NCBI RefSeq assembly: GCF_010548525.1
Contig: NZ_JAAGMG010000986.1
Coordinates: forward strand, 1-58,504
Direction: 5' to 3'
DNA length: 58,504 nucleotides
DNA from: Streptomyces sp. SID14478
Lineage (GTDB): Bacteria > Actinomycetota > Actinomycetes > Streptomycetales > Streptomycetaceae
The position numbers were made by a program, and so were the translations under genes. Positions 1 through 7,955 of this stretch are shown here, one piece after another; positions within the stretch are counted from its first letter, which is position 1; every line of letters begins with the position of its first letter. Below the pieces are notes generated by a model. It was not told the origin of the DNA, ran no database searches, and saw only the letters and a list, made by a program, of their open reading frames with translations.

Positions 1-330
1 CAGGCACCGTCGGCGCAGCGTCCCGGTGCGGGACCGCTGCCCGGCGCCCGCGTGCGCCACTGGATCGAGATCAACGGCACCCGCCACCAGATCTCCCGCC
101 CCACCCTCGTGCTGGGCAGATCCACCGAGGCGGACGTACGGATTGACGACCCCGGCGTCTCCCGCCGGCACTGCGAGATCCGGACCGGAACGCCCTCGAC
201 GATCCAGGATCTGGGTTCCACCAACGGCATCGTGGTGGACGGGCAGCACACCACCCGCGCTACGCTCCGCGACGGCTCGCGGATCGTCGTGGGCCAAACC
301 ACCATCGTTTACCGGCAAGCCGAAGGGTGA
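1..330 (+). CDS. fhaA: FhaA, C-terminal FHA domain (5' truncated by window edge)
   Basis: The frame is open from base 1, so only the last ~109 residues are present. They form a forkhead-associated (FHA) phosphothreonine-binding domain: the motif GRSTEADVRI, then SRRHCEI, then DLGSTNGIVVDG, which are the conserved Gly/Arg, Ser-x-x-His and Asn-Gly positions of the fold. The part just before it (residues ~1-16) is Pro/Gly/Ala-rich linker. Its place upstream of a second FHA protein, a PP2C phosphatase, a SEDS protein, a PBP and PknB matches actinobacterial FhaA, which normally carries an N-terminal DUF3662 domain that would lie outside the window. In mycobacteria FhaA binds the phosphorylated pseudokinase part of MurJ; a pseudokinase next to murJ is encoded at 46369-48096. 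The function is inferred from family and synteny. Confidence 0.9.
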   Translation, partial: QAPSAQRPGAGPLPGARVRHWIEINGTRHQISRPTLVLGRSTEADVRIDDPGVSRRHCEIRTGTPSTIQDLGSTNGIVVDGQHTTRATLRDGSRIVVGQTTIVYRQAEG

Positions 331-340
331 AGCGGGGGCA

Positions 341-859
341 ATGTCAGAGCTGACCCTGACGGTCATGCGGCTGGGTTTCCTGGCCGTTCTGTGGCTGTTC
401 GTGATCGTGGCCGTCCAGGTCATCCGAAGCGACCTGTTCGGTACGCGCGTCACGCAGCGCGGTGCGCGCCGCGACAGCGCGCGTCCGCAGCAGACCGCAC
501 GCCAGGCTGCCGCCGCGCCGCCGCCACCGCGCCAGCAGCAGGGCGGTGGGCGGCAGCGCCGTGGTGCCCCCAGCAAGCTGGTCGTCTCCGAGGGAACCCT
601 CACCGGGACGACGGTGGCGCTGCAGGGGCAGACCATCACGCTCGGCCGCGCGCACGACAGCACGATCGTCCTGGACGACGACTACGCGTCCAGCAGGCAC
701 GCCAGGATCTACCCGGACCGGGACGGCCAGTGGATCGTCGAGGACCTCGGGTCCACCAACGGCACGTATCTCGACCGGACCCGTCTCACGACGCCCCAGC
801 CGATCCCGCTGGGCGCGCCGATCCGCATCGGCAAGACCGTCATCGAGCTGCGGAAGTAG
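341..859 (+). CDS. fhaB: FhaB (FipA-like) membrane-anchored FHA protein
   Basis: 172 residues. The start ATG at 341 follows a GGGGG-containing ribosome site and lies 10 bases after the fhaA stop, so the two are probably co-transcribed. Residues ~8-28 form one hydrophobic membrane segment (MRLGFLAVLWLFVIVAVQVI), followed by a basic, Pro/Gln-rich linker and a C-terminal FHA domain from about residue 85. The visible FHA motifs are LGRAHDSTIV, SSRHARIY and DLGSTNGTYLD. The family reads Ser/Thr kinase phosphorylation at the membrane; in mycobacteria the orthologue (FipA) links PknB signalling to the divisome. It is followed after ~90 bases by the PstP phosphatase. Confidence 0.9.
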   Translation: MSELTLTVMRLGFLAVLWLFVIVAVQVIRSDLFGTRVTQRGARRDSARPQQTARQAAAAPPPPRQQQGGGRQRRGAPSKLVVSEGTLTGTTVALQGQTITLGRAHDSTIVLDDDYASSRHARIYPDRDGQWIVEDLGSTNGTYLDRTRLTTPQPIPLGAPIRIGKTVIELRK

Positions 860-948
860 TGCTACATCATGAATGAGCGGAGCGAGCGAGCCGACGCGGC
901 GGTCCTGAGCCAGGACACCGGCGCGCTCCCGACCGGAGGGTGGGCACC

Positions 949-2526
949 GTGCGGATGTACCCGGAGTCGGAATCAACGGGGCAGGTGCGCATGAGTCTGT
1001 CACTGCGCTTCGCCGCCGGATCGCACAAAGGCATGATCCGGGAGGGCAACGAGGACTCCGGTTACGCCGGCCCCCGCCTCCTCGCGATCGCCGACGGCAT
1101 GGGCGGCCAGGCCGCCGGCGAGGTGGCCTCGTCCGAGGTGATCTCCACCATCGTCGCGCTCGACGACGACGTGCCGGGTTCCGACATCCTGACCTCCCTC
1201 GGCACCGCCGTGCAGCGGGCCAACGACCAGCTCCGCATGATGGTCGAGGAGGACCCCCAGCTCGAAGGCATGGGGACCACCCTCACCGCCCTGCTCTGGA
1301 CCGGCCAGCGCCTCGGCCTCGTACACGTGGGCGACTCGCGTGCGTACCTCCTGCGGGACGGCGTCCTCACGCAGATCACGCAGGACCACACCTGGGTGCA
1401 GCGCCTCGTCGACGAGGGCCGCATCACCGAGGAGGAAGCCACCACCCACCCGCAGAGGTCCCTCCTCATGCGCGCGCTGGGCAGCGGCGACCACGTCGAA
1501 CCGGACCTGTCCATCCGTGAGGTCCGCGCCGGCGACCGGTACCTGATCTGCTCCGACGGCCTGTCCGGCGTCGTCTCCCACCAGACGATGGAGGAGACCC
1601 TCGCCAGCTACCAGGGCCCGCAGGAGACGGTCCAGGACCTCATCCAGCTGGCGCTGCGCGGCGGCGGCCCCGACAACGTCACGGTGATCATCGCGGACGT
1701 CCTCGACATCGACAGCGGGGACACCCTCGCCGGCCAGATGTCCGACGCCCCCGTCATCGTCGGCGCGGTCGCCGAGAACCAGCACCAGCTCCACGACGGC
1801 GGCGCCATGGAGACCCCGGCCGGACGCGCCTCGGGACTCGGCAGGCCCGCCCCCTCGGGAGGCGGCGGCGGCGAGTTCGGGCCGCCCGGCAGCGGCGACA
1901 CCACCGGATACGTACCCGAGGGGGGCTTCGGCGCGTACAGCGACGAGGACTTCGTCAAGCCCAGCCGCGGCCGCAAGTGGATCAAGAGATCGCTGTACAC
2001 CGTGCTGGCCCTCGCCGTCATCGGCGGCGGCCTGTACGGCGGATACCGCTGGACGCAGACCCAGTACTTCGTCGGCTCGAACGACGAACACGTGGCCCTC
2101 TACCGCGGCATCAACCAGGACCTGGCCTGGGTGAGCCTCTCCAAGGTGGAGAAGGACCACCCGGAGATCGCACTCAAGTACCTGCCGCCGTACCAGCAGA
2201 AGCAGGTCGAGGCGACCATCGCCGAAGGTGACCTGGCAGCCGCCCAGGACAAGATCGACGAGCTTTCCGCACAGGCCACGGCATGCGAGAAGCAAGCCGA
2301 GCGCCAGAAGGCCGAGAACGAGAACAACGCGAAGACCGGCGAGGGCGAAGCCGGCGGCACGACGACCGGGGGCACCGCCTCCCAGACGTCGCTGCGCAAG
2401 GTGACGCCCAGCCCGAACCCGTCGAACTCGCCTTCCGGCAAGTCCAAGACCTCTCCCACGCCCACCCCTGGCCCCACTCTCTCCGAGGAAGAGCAGCAGC
2501 TGGCCAAGGCGTGCGCACAGCAGTAG
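949..2526 (+). CDS. pstP: PP2C-type Ser/Thr protein phosphatase PstP
   Basis: About 525 residues. The N-terminal ~240 residues are a PPM/PP2C phosphatase with the metal-binding motifs NEDSGY, ADGMGG, GDSRAYLL, CSDGLSG and GGPDNVTVI. A flexible Gly/Pro linker, one transmembrane helix (around LYTVLALAVIGGGLYGGY, bases ~1990-2045) and an extracytoplasmic tail follow; the tail ends in a Ser/Pro/Thr-rich stretch. The enzyme dephosphorylates PknB and its substrates. I prefer the GTG at 949 because GGAGG at 935-939 lies 9 bases upstream; GTG at 940, ATG at 955 and ATG at 991 are alternatives, and conserved sequence begins near 991. Its operon neighbours are the FHA proteins and the SEDS/PBP pair. 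Confidence 0.93.
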   Translation: MRMYPESESTGQVRMSLSLRFAAGSHKGMIREGNEDSGYAGPRLLAIADGMGGQAAGEVASSEVISTIVALDDDVPGSDILTSLGTAVQRANDQLRMMVEEDPQLEGMGTTLTALLWTGQRLGLVHVGDSRAYLLRDGVLTQITQDHTWVQRLVDEGRITEEEATTHPQRSLLMRALGSGDHVEPDLSIREVRAGDRYLICSDGLSGVVSHQTMEETLASYQGPQETVQDLIQLALRGGGPDNVTVIIADVLDIDSGDTLAGQMSDAPVIVGAVAENQHQLHDGGAMETPAGRASGLGRPAPSGGGGGEFGPPGSGDTTGYVPEGGFGAYSDEDFVKPSRGRKWIKRSLYTVLALAVIGGGLYGGYRWTQTQYFVGSNDEHVALYRGINQDLAWVSLSKVEKDHPEIALKYLPPYQQKQVEATIAEGDLAAAQDKIDELSAQATACEKQAERQKAENENNAKTGEGEAGGTTTGGTASQTSLRKVTPSPNPSNSPSGKSKTSPTPTPGPTLSEEEQQLAKACAQQ

Positions 2527-2550
2527 AGCCGTTGGGGGCCTCAGCACGCC

Positions 2551-3984
2551 ATGAGTAGTAGTTCTTCCACGACCCATACGTCGACCATCGGCGCGATCGG
2601 TGCACCCAGCCGCCGCAACACCGAGCTGGCGCTCCTCGCGTTCGCCGTGGTCATCCCCGTCTTCGCGTACGCCAACGTGGGCCTCGCCATCGACGGTTCG
2701 CTGCCCGCCGGCCTGCTCGGCTACGGGCTCGGCCTCGGCCTGCTCGCCGGCGTCGCCCACCTCGTCGTGCGCAAGTTCGCCGCGTACGCGGACCCGCTGC
2801 TGCTGCCGCTCGCGACCCTGCTCAACGGGCTGGGTCTCGTCGTCATCTGGCGGCTCGACCAGTCCGACCGGCTGCAGCGCCTGGGCAAGCTCGCCTACGG
2901 CGCGTTCAGCCCGTCCGCACCCAAACAGCTGCTGTACTCGGCGATCGGCATCGCCCTGTTCGTCGCCGTACTGATGTTCCTCAAGGACCACCGCATCCTG
3001 CAGCGCTACACCTACATCTCGATGGTCGGCGCGATCATCCTGCTGCTGCTGCCGCTGGTGCCCGGCCTCGGCCAGAACATCTTCGGCGCGAAGATCTGGA
3101 TCCACATCGGCGGCTTCTCCATCCAGCCCGGCGAGTTCGCGAAGATCGTCATCGCGATCTTCTTCGCCGGCTACCTGATGGTGAAACGGGACGCACTGGC
3201 CCTGGCCAGCCGCCGCTTCATGGGGCTGTACCTCCCCCGCGGCCGCGACCTGGGCCCGATCATCGTCGTCTGGGCGATGTCGATCCTGATCCTCGTCTTC
3301 GAGACCGACCTCGGTACGTCCCTGCTGTTCTTCGGCATGTTCGTCGTGATGCTCTACGTCGCCACGGAACGCACCAGCTGGATCGTGTTCGGTCTGCTGA
3401 TGTCCGCGGTCGGCGCGGTCAGCGTCGCCAGCTTCGAGCCGCACGTGCAAGAACGCGTGGACGCCTGGCTGAACCCGTTCTCGGACTCCGTCATCGCCTC
3501 CACCGGCTCCGACCAGATCGCCCAGTCCCTGATGGCGTTCGGCTCCGGCGGAGTACTCGGCACCGGCCTCGGCCAGGGCAACTCCGACCTCATCGGCTTC
3601 GCCGCCAACTCCGACTTCGTCCTCGCCACGTACGGCGAGGAGATGGGCCTGGCCGGCGTCATGGCCGTCCTGCTCATCTACGGACTGATCGTGGAGCGCG
3701 GCGTACGCACCGCCCTCGCCGCCCGCGACCCGTTCGGCAAGCTGCTCGCGGTCGGCCTCTCCGGCGCCTTCGCCATCCAGGTGTTCGTCGTCGCCGGCGG
3801 CGTCATGGGTCTCATCCCGCTGACCGGTATGACGATGCCGTTCCTCGCGTACGGCGGTTCCTCCGTCATCGCCAACTGGGCGCTCATCGGCATCCTGATC
3901 CGCATCAGCGACACCGCCCGCCGCCCGGCGCCCTCGCCCGCACCCAGCCCCGACGCCGAGATGACCCAGGTGGTCCGACCGTGA
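2551..3984 (+). CDS. rodA: SEDS-family peptidoglycan glycosyltransferase (RodA/FtsW type)
   Basis: 477 residues, nearly all hydrophobic, with about ten to twelve predicted membrane segments typical of SEDS proteins (FtsW/RodA/SpoVE). Family signatures are visible, such as FETDLGTSLLFFGMF, FAANSDFVLATYGEEMGL and the C-terminal LTGMTMPFLAYGGSS. SEDS proteins polymerise lipid II glycan strands in partnership with a class B PBP. The stop codon overlaps the start of the next gene, a class B PBP (GTGA at 3981-3984), so the two are translationally coupled, as expected for a cognate pair. The N-terminus is Ser/Thr-rich. Mycobacterial synteny favours the name rodA over ftsW, because a separate dcw-cluster ftsW is usual in Streptomyces; that cluster is outside this window. 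Confidence 0.92.
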   Translation: MSSSSSTTHTSTIGAIGAPSRRNTELALLAFAVVIPVFAYANVGLAIDGSLPAGLLGYGLGLGLLAGVAHLVVRKFAAYADPLLLPLATLLNGLGLVVIWRLDQSDRLQRLGKLAYGAFSPSAPKQLLYSAIGIALFVAVLMFLKDHRILQRYTYISMVGAIILLLLPLVPGLGQNIFGAKIWIHIGGFSIQPGEFAKIVIAIFFAGYLMVKRDALALASRRFMGLYLPRGRDLGPIIVVWAMSILILVFETDLGTSLLFFGMFVVMLYVATERTSWIVFGLLMSAVGAVSVASFEPHVQERVDAWLNPFSDSVIASTGSDQIAQSLMAFGSGGVLGTGLGQGNSDLIGFAANSDFVLATYGEEMGLAGVMAVLLIYGLIVERGVRTALAARDPFGKLLAVGLSGAFAIQVFVVAGGVMGLIPLTGMTMPFLAYGGSSVIANWALIGILIRISDTARRPAPSPAPSPDAEMTQVVRP

Positions 3985-5444
3985 ACAAGCCCCTGCGCCG
4001 TATCGCGATCTTCTGTGGTCTGCTCGTCCTCGCCCTGCTGATCCGGGACAACTGGCTCCAGTACGTCCAGGCCGACTCCCTGCAGACCAACGAGAAGAAC
4101 CGCCGCGTCACCATCGAGCGCTACGCCCAGCCGCGCGGCGACATCATCGTCGACGGCAAGCCCATCACCGGCTCGAAGGCGACCTCCGGCACCGACCTGA
4201 AGTACAAGCGGACCTGGAAGGACGGGCCCATGTGGTCACCCGTCACCGGATACGCGTCACAGATCGTCGGCGCCACCCAGATCGAGTCCATCGAAGACGG
4301 CATGCTGACCGGCAACGACGACCGGCTCTTCTTCCGCCGCACCCTGGACATGATCACCGGCAAGAAGAAGGAGGGCGGCAACGTCGTCACCACCCTCAAC
4401 GCCCGCGCGCAGAAAGCCGCCTACGACGGCCTGAAGAACCGCGGCAAGGGTGCCGTCGCCGCCATCGAACCCTCCACCGGCAAGATCCTCGCGCTCGCGT
4501 CCACGCCGTCGTACGACCCCTCGGACTTCGCCGGCAACTCCACCACGGACAGCAAGACGTTCCAGAAGCTCGACAAGAACAAGGACAAGCCGCTCCTCAA
4601 CCGCGCGCTGCGCGAGACGTACCCGCCCGGCTCGACCTTCAAGCTGGTCACGGCCGCGGCGGCACTGGAGAGCGGCAAGTACGACCCGGACCAGAAGACG
4701 GACACCCCGCTGCCCTGGACGATGCCGGGCACGACGACGCCGCTGCCGAACGAGGGCAACATCCCCTGCAAGGACGCCACCCTCCGGGTCGCCCTCAAGG
4801 TGTCCTGCAACACCGTCTTCGGCAAGGTCGGCGCTGACCTCGGCAACGACGAAATGGTCAAGGAGGCCGACAAGTTCGGCTTCAACAAGGAGCAGTTCGT
4901 CCCGGTCCGTTCCAACGCGTCGAACTTCGACGACGACATGAACGTCTCGCAGACCGCGCTGTCCTCCATCGGCCAGTACAACACCGCCGCGACCCCGCTC
5001 CAGATGGCCATGGTCGCCTCCGCGATCGCCAACGACGGCAAGCTCATGGAGCCGTACATGGTCGACGAGCTCCAGGCCCCGAACCTCGACACCATCGAGA
5101 AGACGGAACCCAAGGAGATGAGCCGGCCGCTCTCCTCCGAGAACGCGCAGAAGCTCCAGTCGATGATGGAGACGGTCGTCAACGACCCCGGCGGCACCGG
5201 CTCCAACGCCAAGATCCCCGGCGTCACCGTCGGCGGCAAGACCGGCACCGCCCAGCACGGCGTCGACAACAGCGAGAAGCCGTACGCCTGGTTCGTCAGC
5301 TACGCGAAGACGTCCTCGGGCTCGCCGGTCGCCGTGGCCGTCGTCGTCGAGGACAGCGCCGCCAGCCGCCAGGACATCTCCGGCGGCGGCCTCGCCGCCC
5401 CGATCGCCAAGAGCGTGATGCAGGCGGTCATCGACAGCAAGTAG
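3981..5444 (+). CDS. pbpA: Class B penicillin-binding protein (transpeptidase) PbpA
   Basis: 487 residues. One N-terminal signal-anchor helix (residues ~7-23) precedes an extracytoplasmic transpeptidase domain. All three active-site motifs are present: Ser-x-x-Lys as STFK with nucleophile Ser218, Ser-x-Asn as SCN at 275-277, and Lys-Thr-Gly as KTGT at 420-423. The protein is short for a class B PBP and lacks PASTA domains, matching mycobacterial PbpA. It cross-links peptidoglycan made by the coupled SEDS protein; GTGA at 3981-3984 overlaps the upstream stop. PASTA kinase PknB follows after a 224-base gap holding a possible terminator, so pknB may have its own promoter. Confidence 0.94.
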   Translation: MNKPLRRIAIFCGLLVLALLIRDNWLQYVQADSLQTNEKNRRVTIERYAQPRGDIIVDGKPITGSKATSGTDLKYKRTWKDGPMWSPVTGYASQIVGATQIESIEDGMLTGNDDRLFFRRTLDMITGKKKEGGNVVTTLNARAQKAAYDGLKNRGKGAVAAIEPSTGKILALASTPSYDPSDFAGNSTTDSKTFQKLDKNKDKPLLNRALRETYPPGSTFKLVTAAAALESGKYDPDQKTDTPLPWTMPGTTTPLPNEGNIPCKDATLRVALKVSCNTVFGKVGADLGNDEMVKEADKFGFNKEQFVPVRSNASNFDDDMNVSQTALSSIGQYNTAATPLQMAMVASAIANDGKLMEPYMVDELQAPNLDTIEKTEPKEMSRPLSSENAQKLQSMMETVVNDPGGTGSNAKIPGVTVGGKTGTAQHGVDNSEKPYAWFVSYAKTSSGSPVAVAVVVEDSAASRQDISGGGLAAPIAKSVMQAVIDSK

Positions 5445-5450
5445 CAGGGG

Positions 5451-5516
5451 AGAACGGGTGACCCTCGAAGGCCGTCAGGGCGTTCACCGCTCTTTGTGAG
5501 CCCGGTCACCCGTTCT
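5451..5516 (+). terminator. Long-loop inverted repeat after pbpA
   Basis: Arms 5451-5463 and 5504-5516 are exact reverse complements (core GAACGGGTGACC / GGTCACCCGTTC) with a 40-base loop, starting a few bases after the pbpA stop. It could be a terminator or an attenuator before pknB. The loop is long for an intrinsic terminator and no U-tract follows, as is common in Streptomyces. Function is uncertain. Confidence 0.4.
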
Positions 5517-5668
5517 TCACATAGACGCACGTGGCGATACCGGTCCTGTCACGGCTCCCGGTGGTGGCCAGGTCACGTGGGGCAGGCCGGGTACGGTATG
5601 CCCGGACAGCACACCGCCCGACCCCGAACGGGACGGTCGGGACCGACGGAGAGGGCTGGTAGGTAACC

Positions 5669-7672
5669 ATGGAAGAGCCGCGTCGCCTCGGCGGCCGGTA
5701 CGAGCTGGGCCAGGTGCTCGGCCGTGGTGGCATGGCGGAGGTCTACCTCGCGCACGACACCCGGCTCGGCCGCACCGTGGCGGTGAAGACGCTGCGGGTG
5801 GACCTCGCACGCGACCCGTCGTTCCAGGCCCGGTTCCGCCGGGAGGCCCAGTCGGCCGCCTCGCTCAACCATCCCGCGATCGTGGCGGTGTACGACACGG
5901 GCGAGGACTACGTCGACAACATCTCCATCCCGTACATCGTGATGGAGTACGTCGACGGATCCACGCTCCGCGAACTGCTGCACTCCGGCCGCAAGCTCCT
6001 GCCGGAGCGCGCCATGGAGATGACCGTCGGCATCCTCCAGGCCCTGGAGTACTCGCACCGCGCAGGCATCGTCCACCGCGACATCAAACCGGCCAACGTC
6101 ATGCTGACCCGCAACGGTCAGGTCAAGGTCATGGACTTCGGCATCGCCCGCGCGATGGGCGACGCCGGCATGACGATGACGCAGACCGCGGCGGTCATCG
6201 GCACGGCCCAGTACCTCTCGCCGGAGCAGGCCAAGGGCGAACAGGTCGACGCCCGTTCCGACCTCTACTCGACCGGCTGCCTGCTGTACGAGCTGCTGAC
6301 GGTCCGCCCGCCGTTCGTCGGCGACTCCCCGGTCGCGGTCGCCTACCAGCACGTACGCGAAGAAGCGCAGGCCCCCAGCGTCTTCGACCCCGAGATCACG
6401 CCCGAGATGGACGCCATCGTCCTCAAGGCCCTGGTCAAGGACCCCGACTACCGCTACCAGTCGGCCGACGAGATGCGCGCCGACATCGAGGCCTGCCTCG
6501 ACGGGCAGCCCGTCGCCGCGACCGCCGCCATGGGCGCGGTCGGCTACGGCGGGACCGACGGATACGGAGCCGACCAGCAGACCGCGATGCTGCGCCCGCA
6601 GAACGGCGGCGGGGCCCCGACGTCGATGCTGCCCCCGGTCAACCCGGACGACGGCGGCTACGGCTACGACGACCGCCCCGACCGCCGCAAACAGGGCAAG
6701 AACCGCACGTCGACGATCCTGCTGGTACTCGCGGGCATCCTGGTGCTCGTCGGCGCGGTCCTGATCGGCAAATGGATCTCCAGCGGCAACGGCGGCAGCA
6801 ACGACAAGATCGAAGTGCCGGCCCTGGTCGGCGAGACGTTCAAGGACGCCGAGCAGAAGGCGGGCAACGTCGACCTGAAGGTCGTGCGCGGCGACAGCAT
6901 GGAGTGCGAGGACCAGCCCAAGGGCAAGGTCTGCAAGCAGAGCCCGGCAGACGGCACGAAGATCGACAAGAACGGCACGATCACCGTCAACATGTCGACG
7001 GGCGCCCCGAAGATCTCCGTGCCGGACGTCACGGGCCTGGACTACGACGAAGCCTCCTCCCAGCTGAACGACAAGGGCTTCACCAACATCAACAAGCAGA
7101 CCAAGGAGTCCGACCGCAAGGAAGGCACGGTCATCTCGCAGGACCCCGACAGCGGCAAGGTCGAGAAGGGCACCGAGATCACGCTGACCGTCGCCAAGAA
7201 GAAGGCACTGGTCACCGTCCCGCAGGTCGCCGACGGCAGCCTCAGCTGCGACGACGCCAAGGCCAAGCTGCAGGAGGCCGGCCTCAAGGGCACCTGCAGC
7301 GAGGAGGAGAACACCACGGTCGACCCCGGCAAGGTGTTCGCCCAGAGCCTGGGAGCCAACACGCAGGCCCAGCCCGACTCGACGGTGACCCTGAAGGTCG
7401 CGAAGGCCGCGGCGCAGAAGCCGGTCCCGGGCGTCCAGGGCCAGAAGCTGTCCGATGCCAAGAAGATGCTGCAGGACGCGGGCTTCACCAACATCCAGGT
7501 GACCGGCGACCAGGACGACAACGCCCGGGTCGTGACGCAGACCCCGGCCGCCAACACTCCGTCCGACCCGGCCAACACCACGGTCGCCCTGACCACGATC
7601 GGTGGCGGCGGAGGCAACGGCGGCGATGACGGCGGCGGCAACGGCGGCTTCATCGGCGGCAACGACGGCTGA
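5669..7672 (+). CDS. pknB: PASTA-domain Ser/Thr protein kinase PknB
   Basis: 667 residues. The N-terminal kinase domain has the Gly-loop GRGGMAEVY, catalytic Lys40, the catalytic loop HRDIKPANV (Asp138), the DFG motif at 156-158 and an activation loop with several Thr residues before GTAQYLSPEQ. A juxtamembrane region and a transmembrane helix (TILLVLAGILVLVGAVLIGK) near residues 350-375 lead to four PASTA repeats, which bind peptidoglycan fragments or lipid II. The C-terminus ends in an unusual Gly/Asn/Asp-rich tail of ~30 residues. The ribosome site GGTAGG precedes ATG 5669. PknB phosphorylates envelope-growth proteins, including FHA partners, and is reversed by PstP. Mycobacteria have a second kinase, PknA, just after pbpA; it is absent here. 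Confidence 0.95.
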   Translation: MEEPRRLGGRYELGQVLGRGGMAEVYLAHDTRLGRTVAVKTLRVDLARDPSFQARFRREAQSAASLNHPAIVAVYDTGEDYVDNISIPYIVMEYVDGSTLRELLHSGRKLLPERAMEMTVGILQALEYSHRAGIVHRDIKPANVMLTRNGQVKVMDFGIARAMGDAGMTMTQTAAVIGTAQYLSPEQAKGEQVDARSDLYSTGCLLYELLTVRPPFVGDSPVAVAYQHVREEAQAPSVFDPEITPEMDAIVLKALVKDPDYRYQSADEMRADIEACLDGQPVAATAAMGAVGYGGTDGYGADQQTAMLRPQNGGGAPTSMLPPVNPDDGGYGYDDRPDRRKQGKNRTSTILLVLAGILVLVGAVLIGKWISSGNGGSNDKIEVPALVGETFKDAEQKAGNVDLKVVRGDSMECEDQPKGKVCKQSPADGTKIDKNGTITVNMSTGAPKISVPDVTGLDYDEASSQLNDKGFTNINKQTKESDRKEGTVISQDPDSGKVEKGTEITLTVAKKKALVTVPQVADGSLSCDDAKAKLQEAGLKGTCSEEENTTVDPGKVFAQSLGANTQAQPDSTVTLKVAKAAAQKPVPGVQGQKLSDAKKMLQDAGFTNIQVTGDQDDNARVVTQTPAANTPSDPANTTVALTTIGGGGGNGGDDGGGNGGFIGGNDG

Positions 7673-7690
7673 CCCGCCCGCCCGCCACTT

Positions 7691-7742
7691 CACGGAGAAG
7701 GCCCTGCACACCCTCGCGAGGATGTGCAGGGCCTTCTCCGTG
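7691..7742. terminator. Strong terminator hairpin after pknB
   Basis: Two perfectly complementary 20-base arms (7691-7710 and 7723-7742; core GGCCCTGCACA / TGTGCAGGGCC) enclose a 12-base loop, 18 bases after the pknB stop. This is one of the longest perfect stems in the window and clearly ends the fhaA-to-pknB transcription unit. Confidence 0.9.
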
Positions 7743-7955
7743 CTCATCGCCAAATGACCAACGCAGTCTGGACGCGGGCGAGGAAGCGGGCCCCGTAGAG
7801 AACACACCGCGTCAGGGCCATTCTCCGTCCGGGCAGTTCCGGAAACACAGCCTCCAGAACACAGGAACGAGAGTCGTCAGTATCTTCATATGTCCCGACT
7901 CGTTGACCAGGTGCGGTGGAGTGACCCAACTCCCCGGACCGAAAGGACACTTGAG

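Noticed and set aside
1000..3450. 816-codon minus-strand frame opposite pstP and the SEDS gene
   Set aside because: It is a high-G+C shadow: its composition is Asp/Glu/Arg/His/Val-rich without domains, and both opposite-strand genes are certain.
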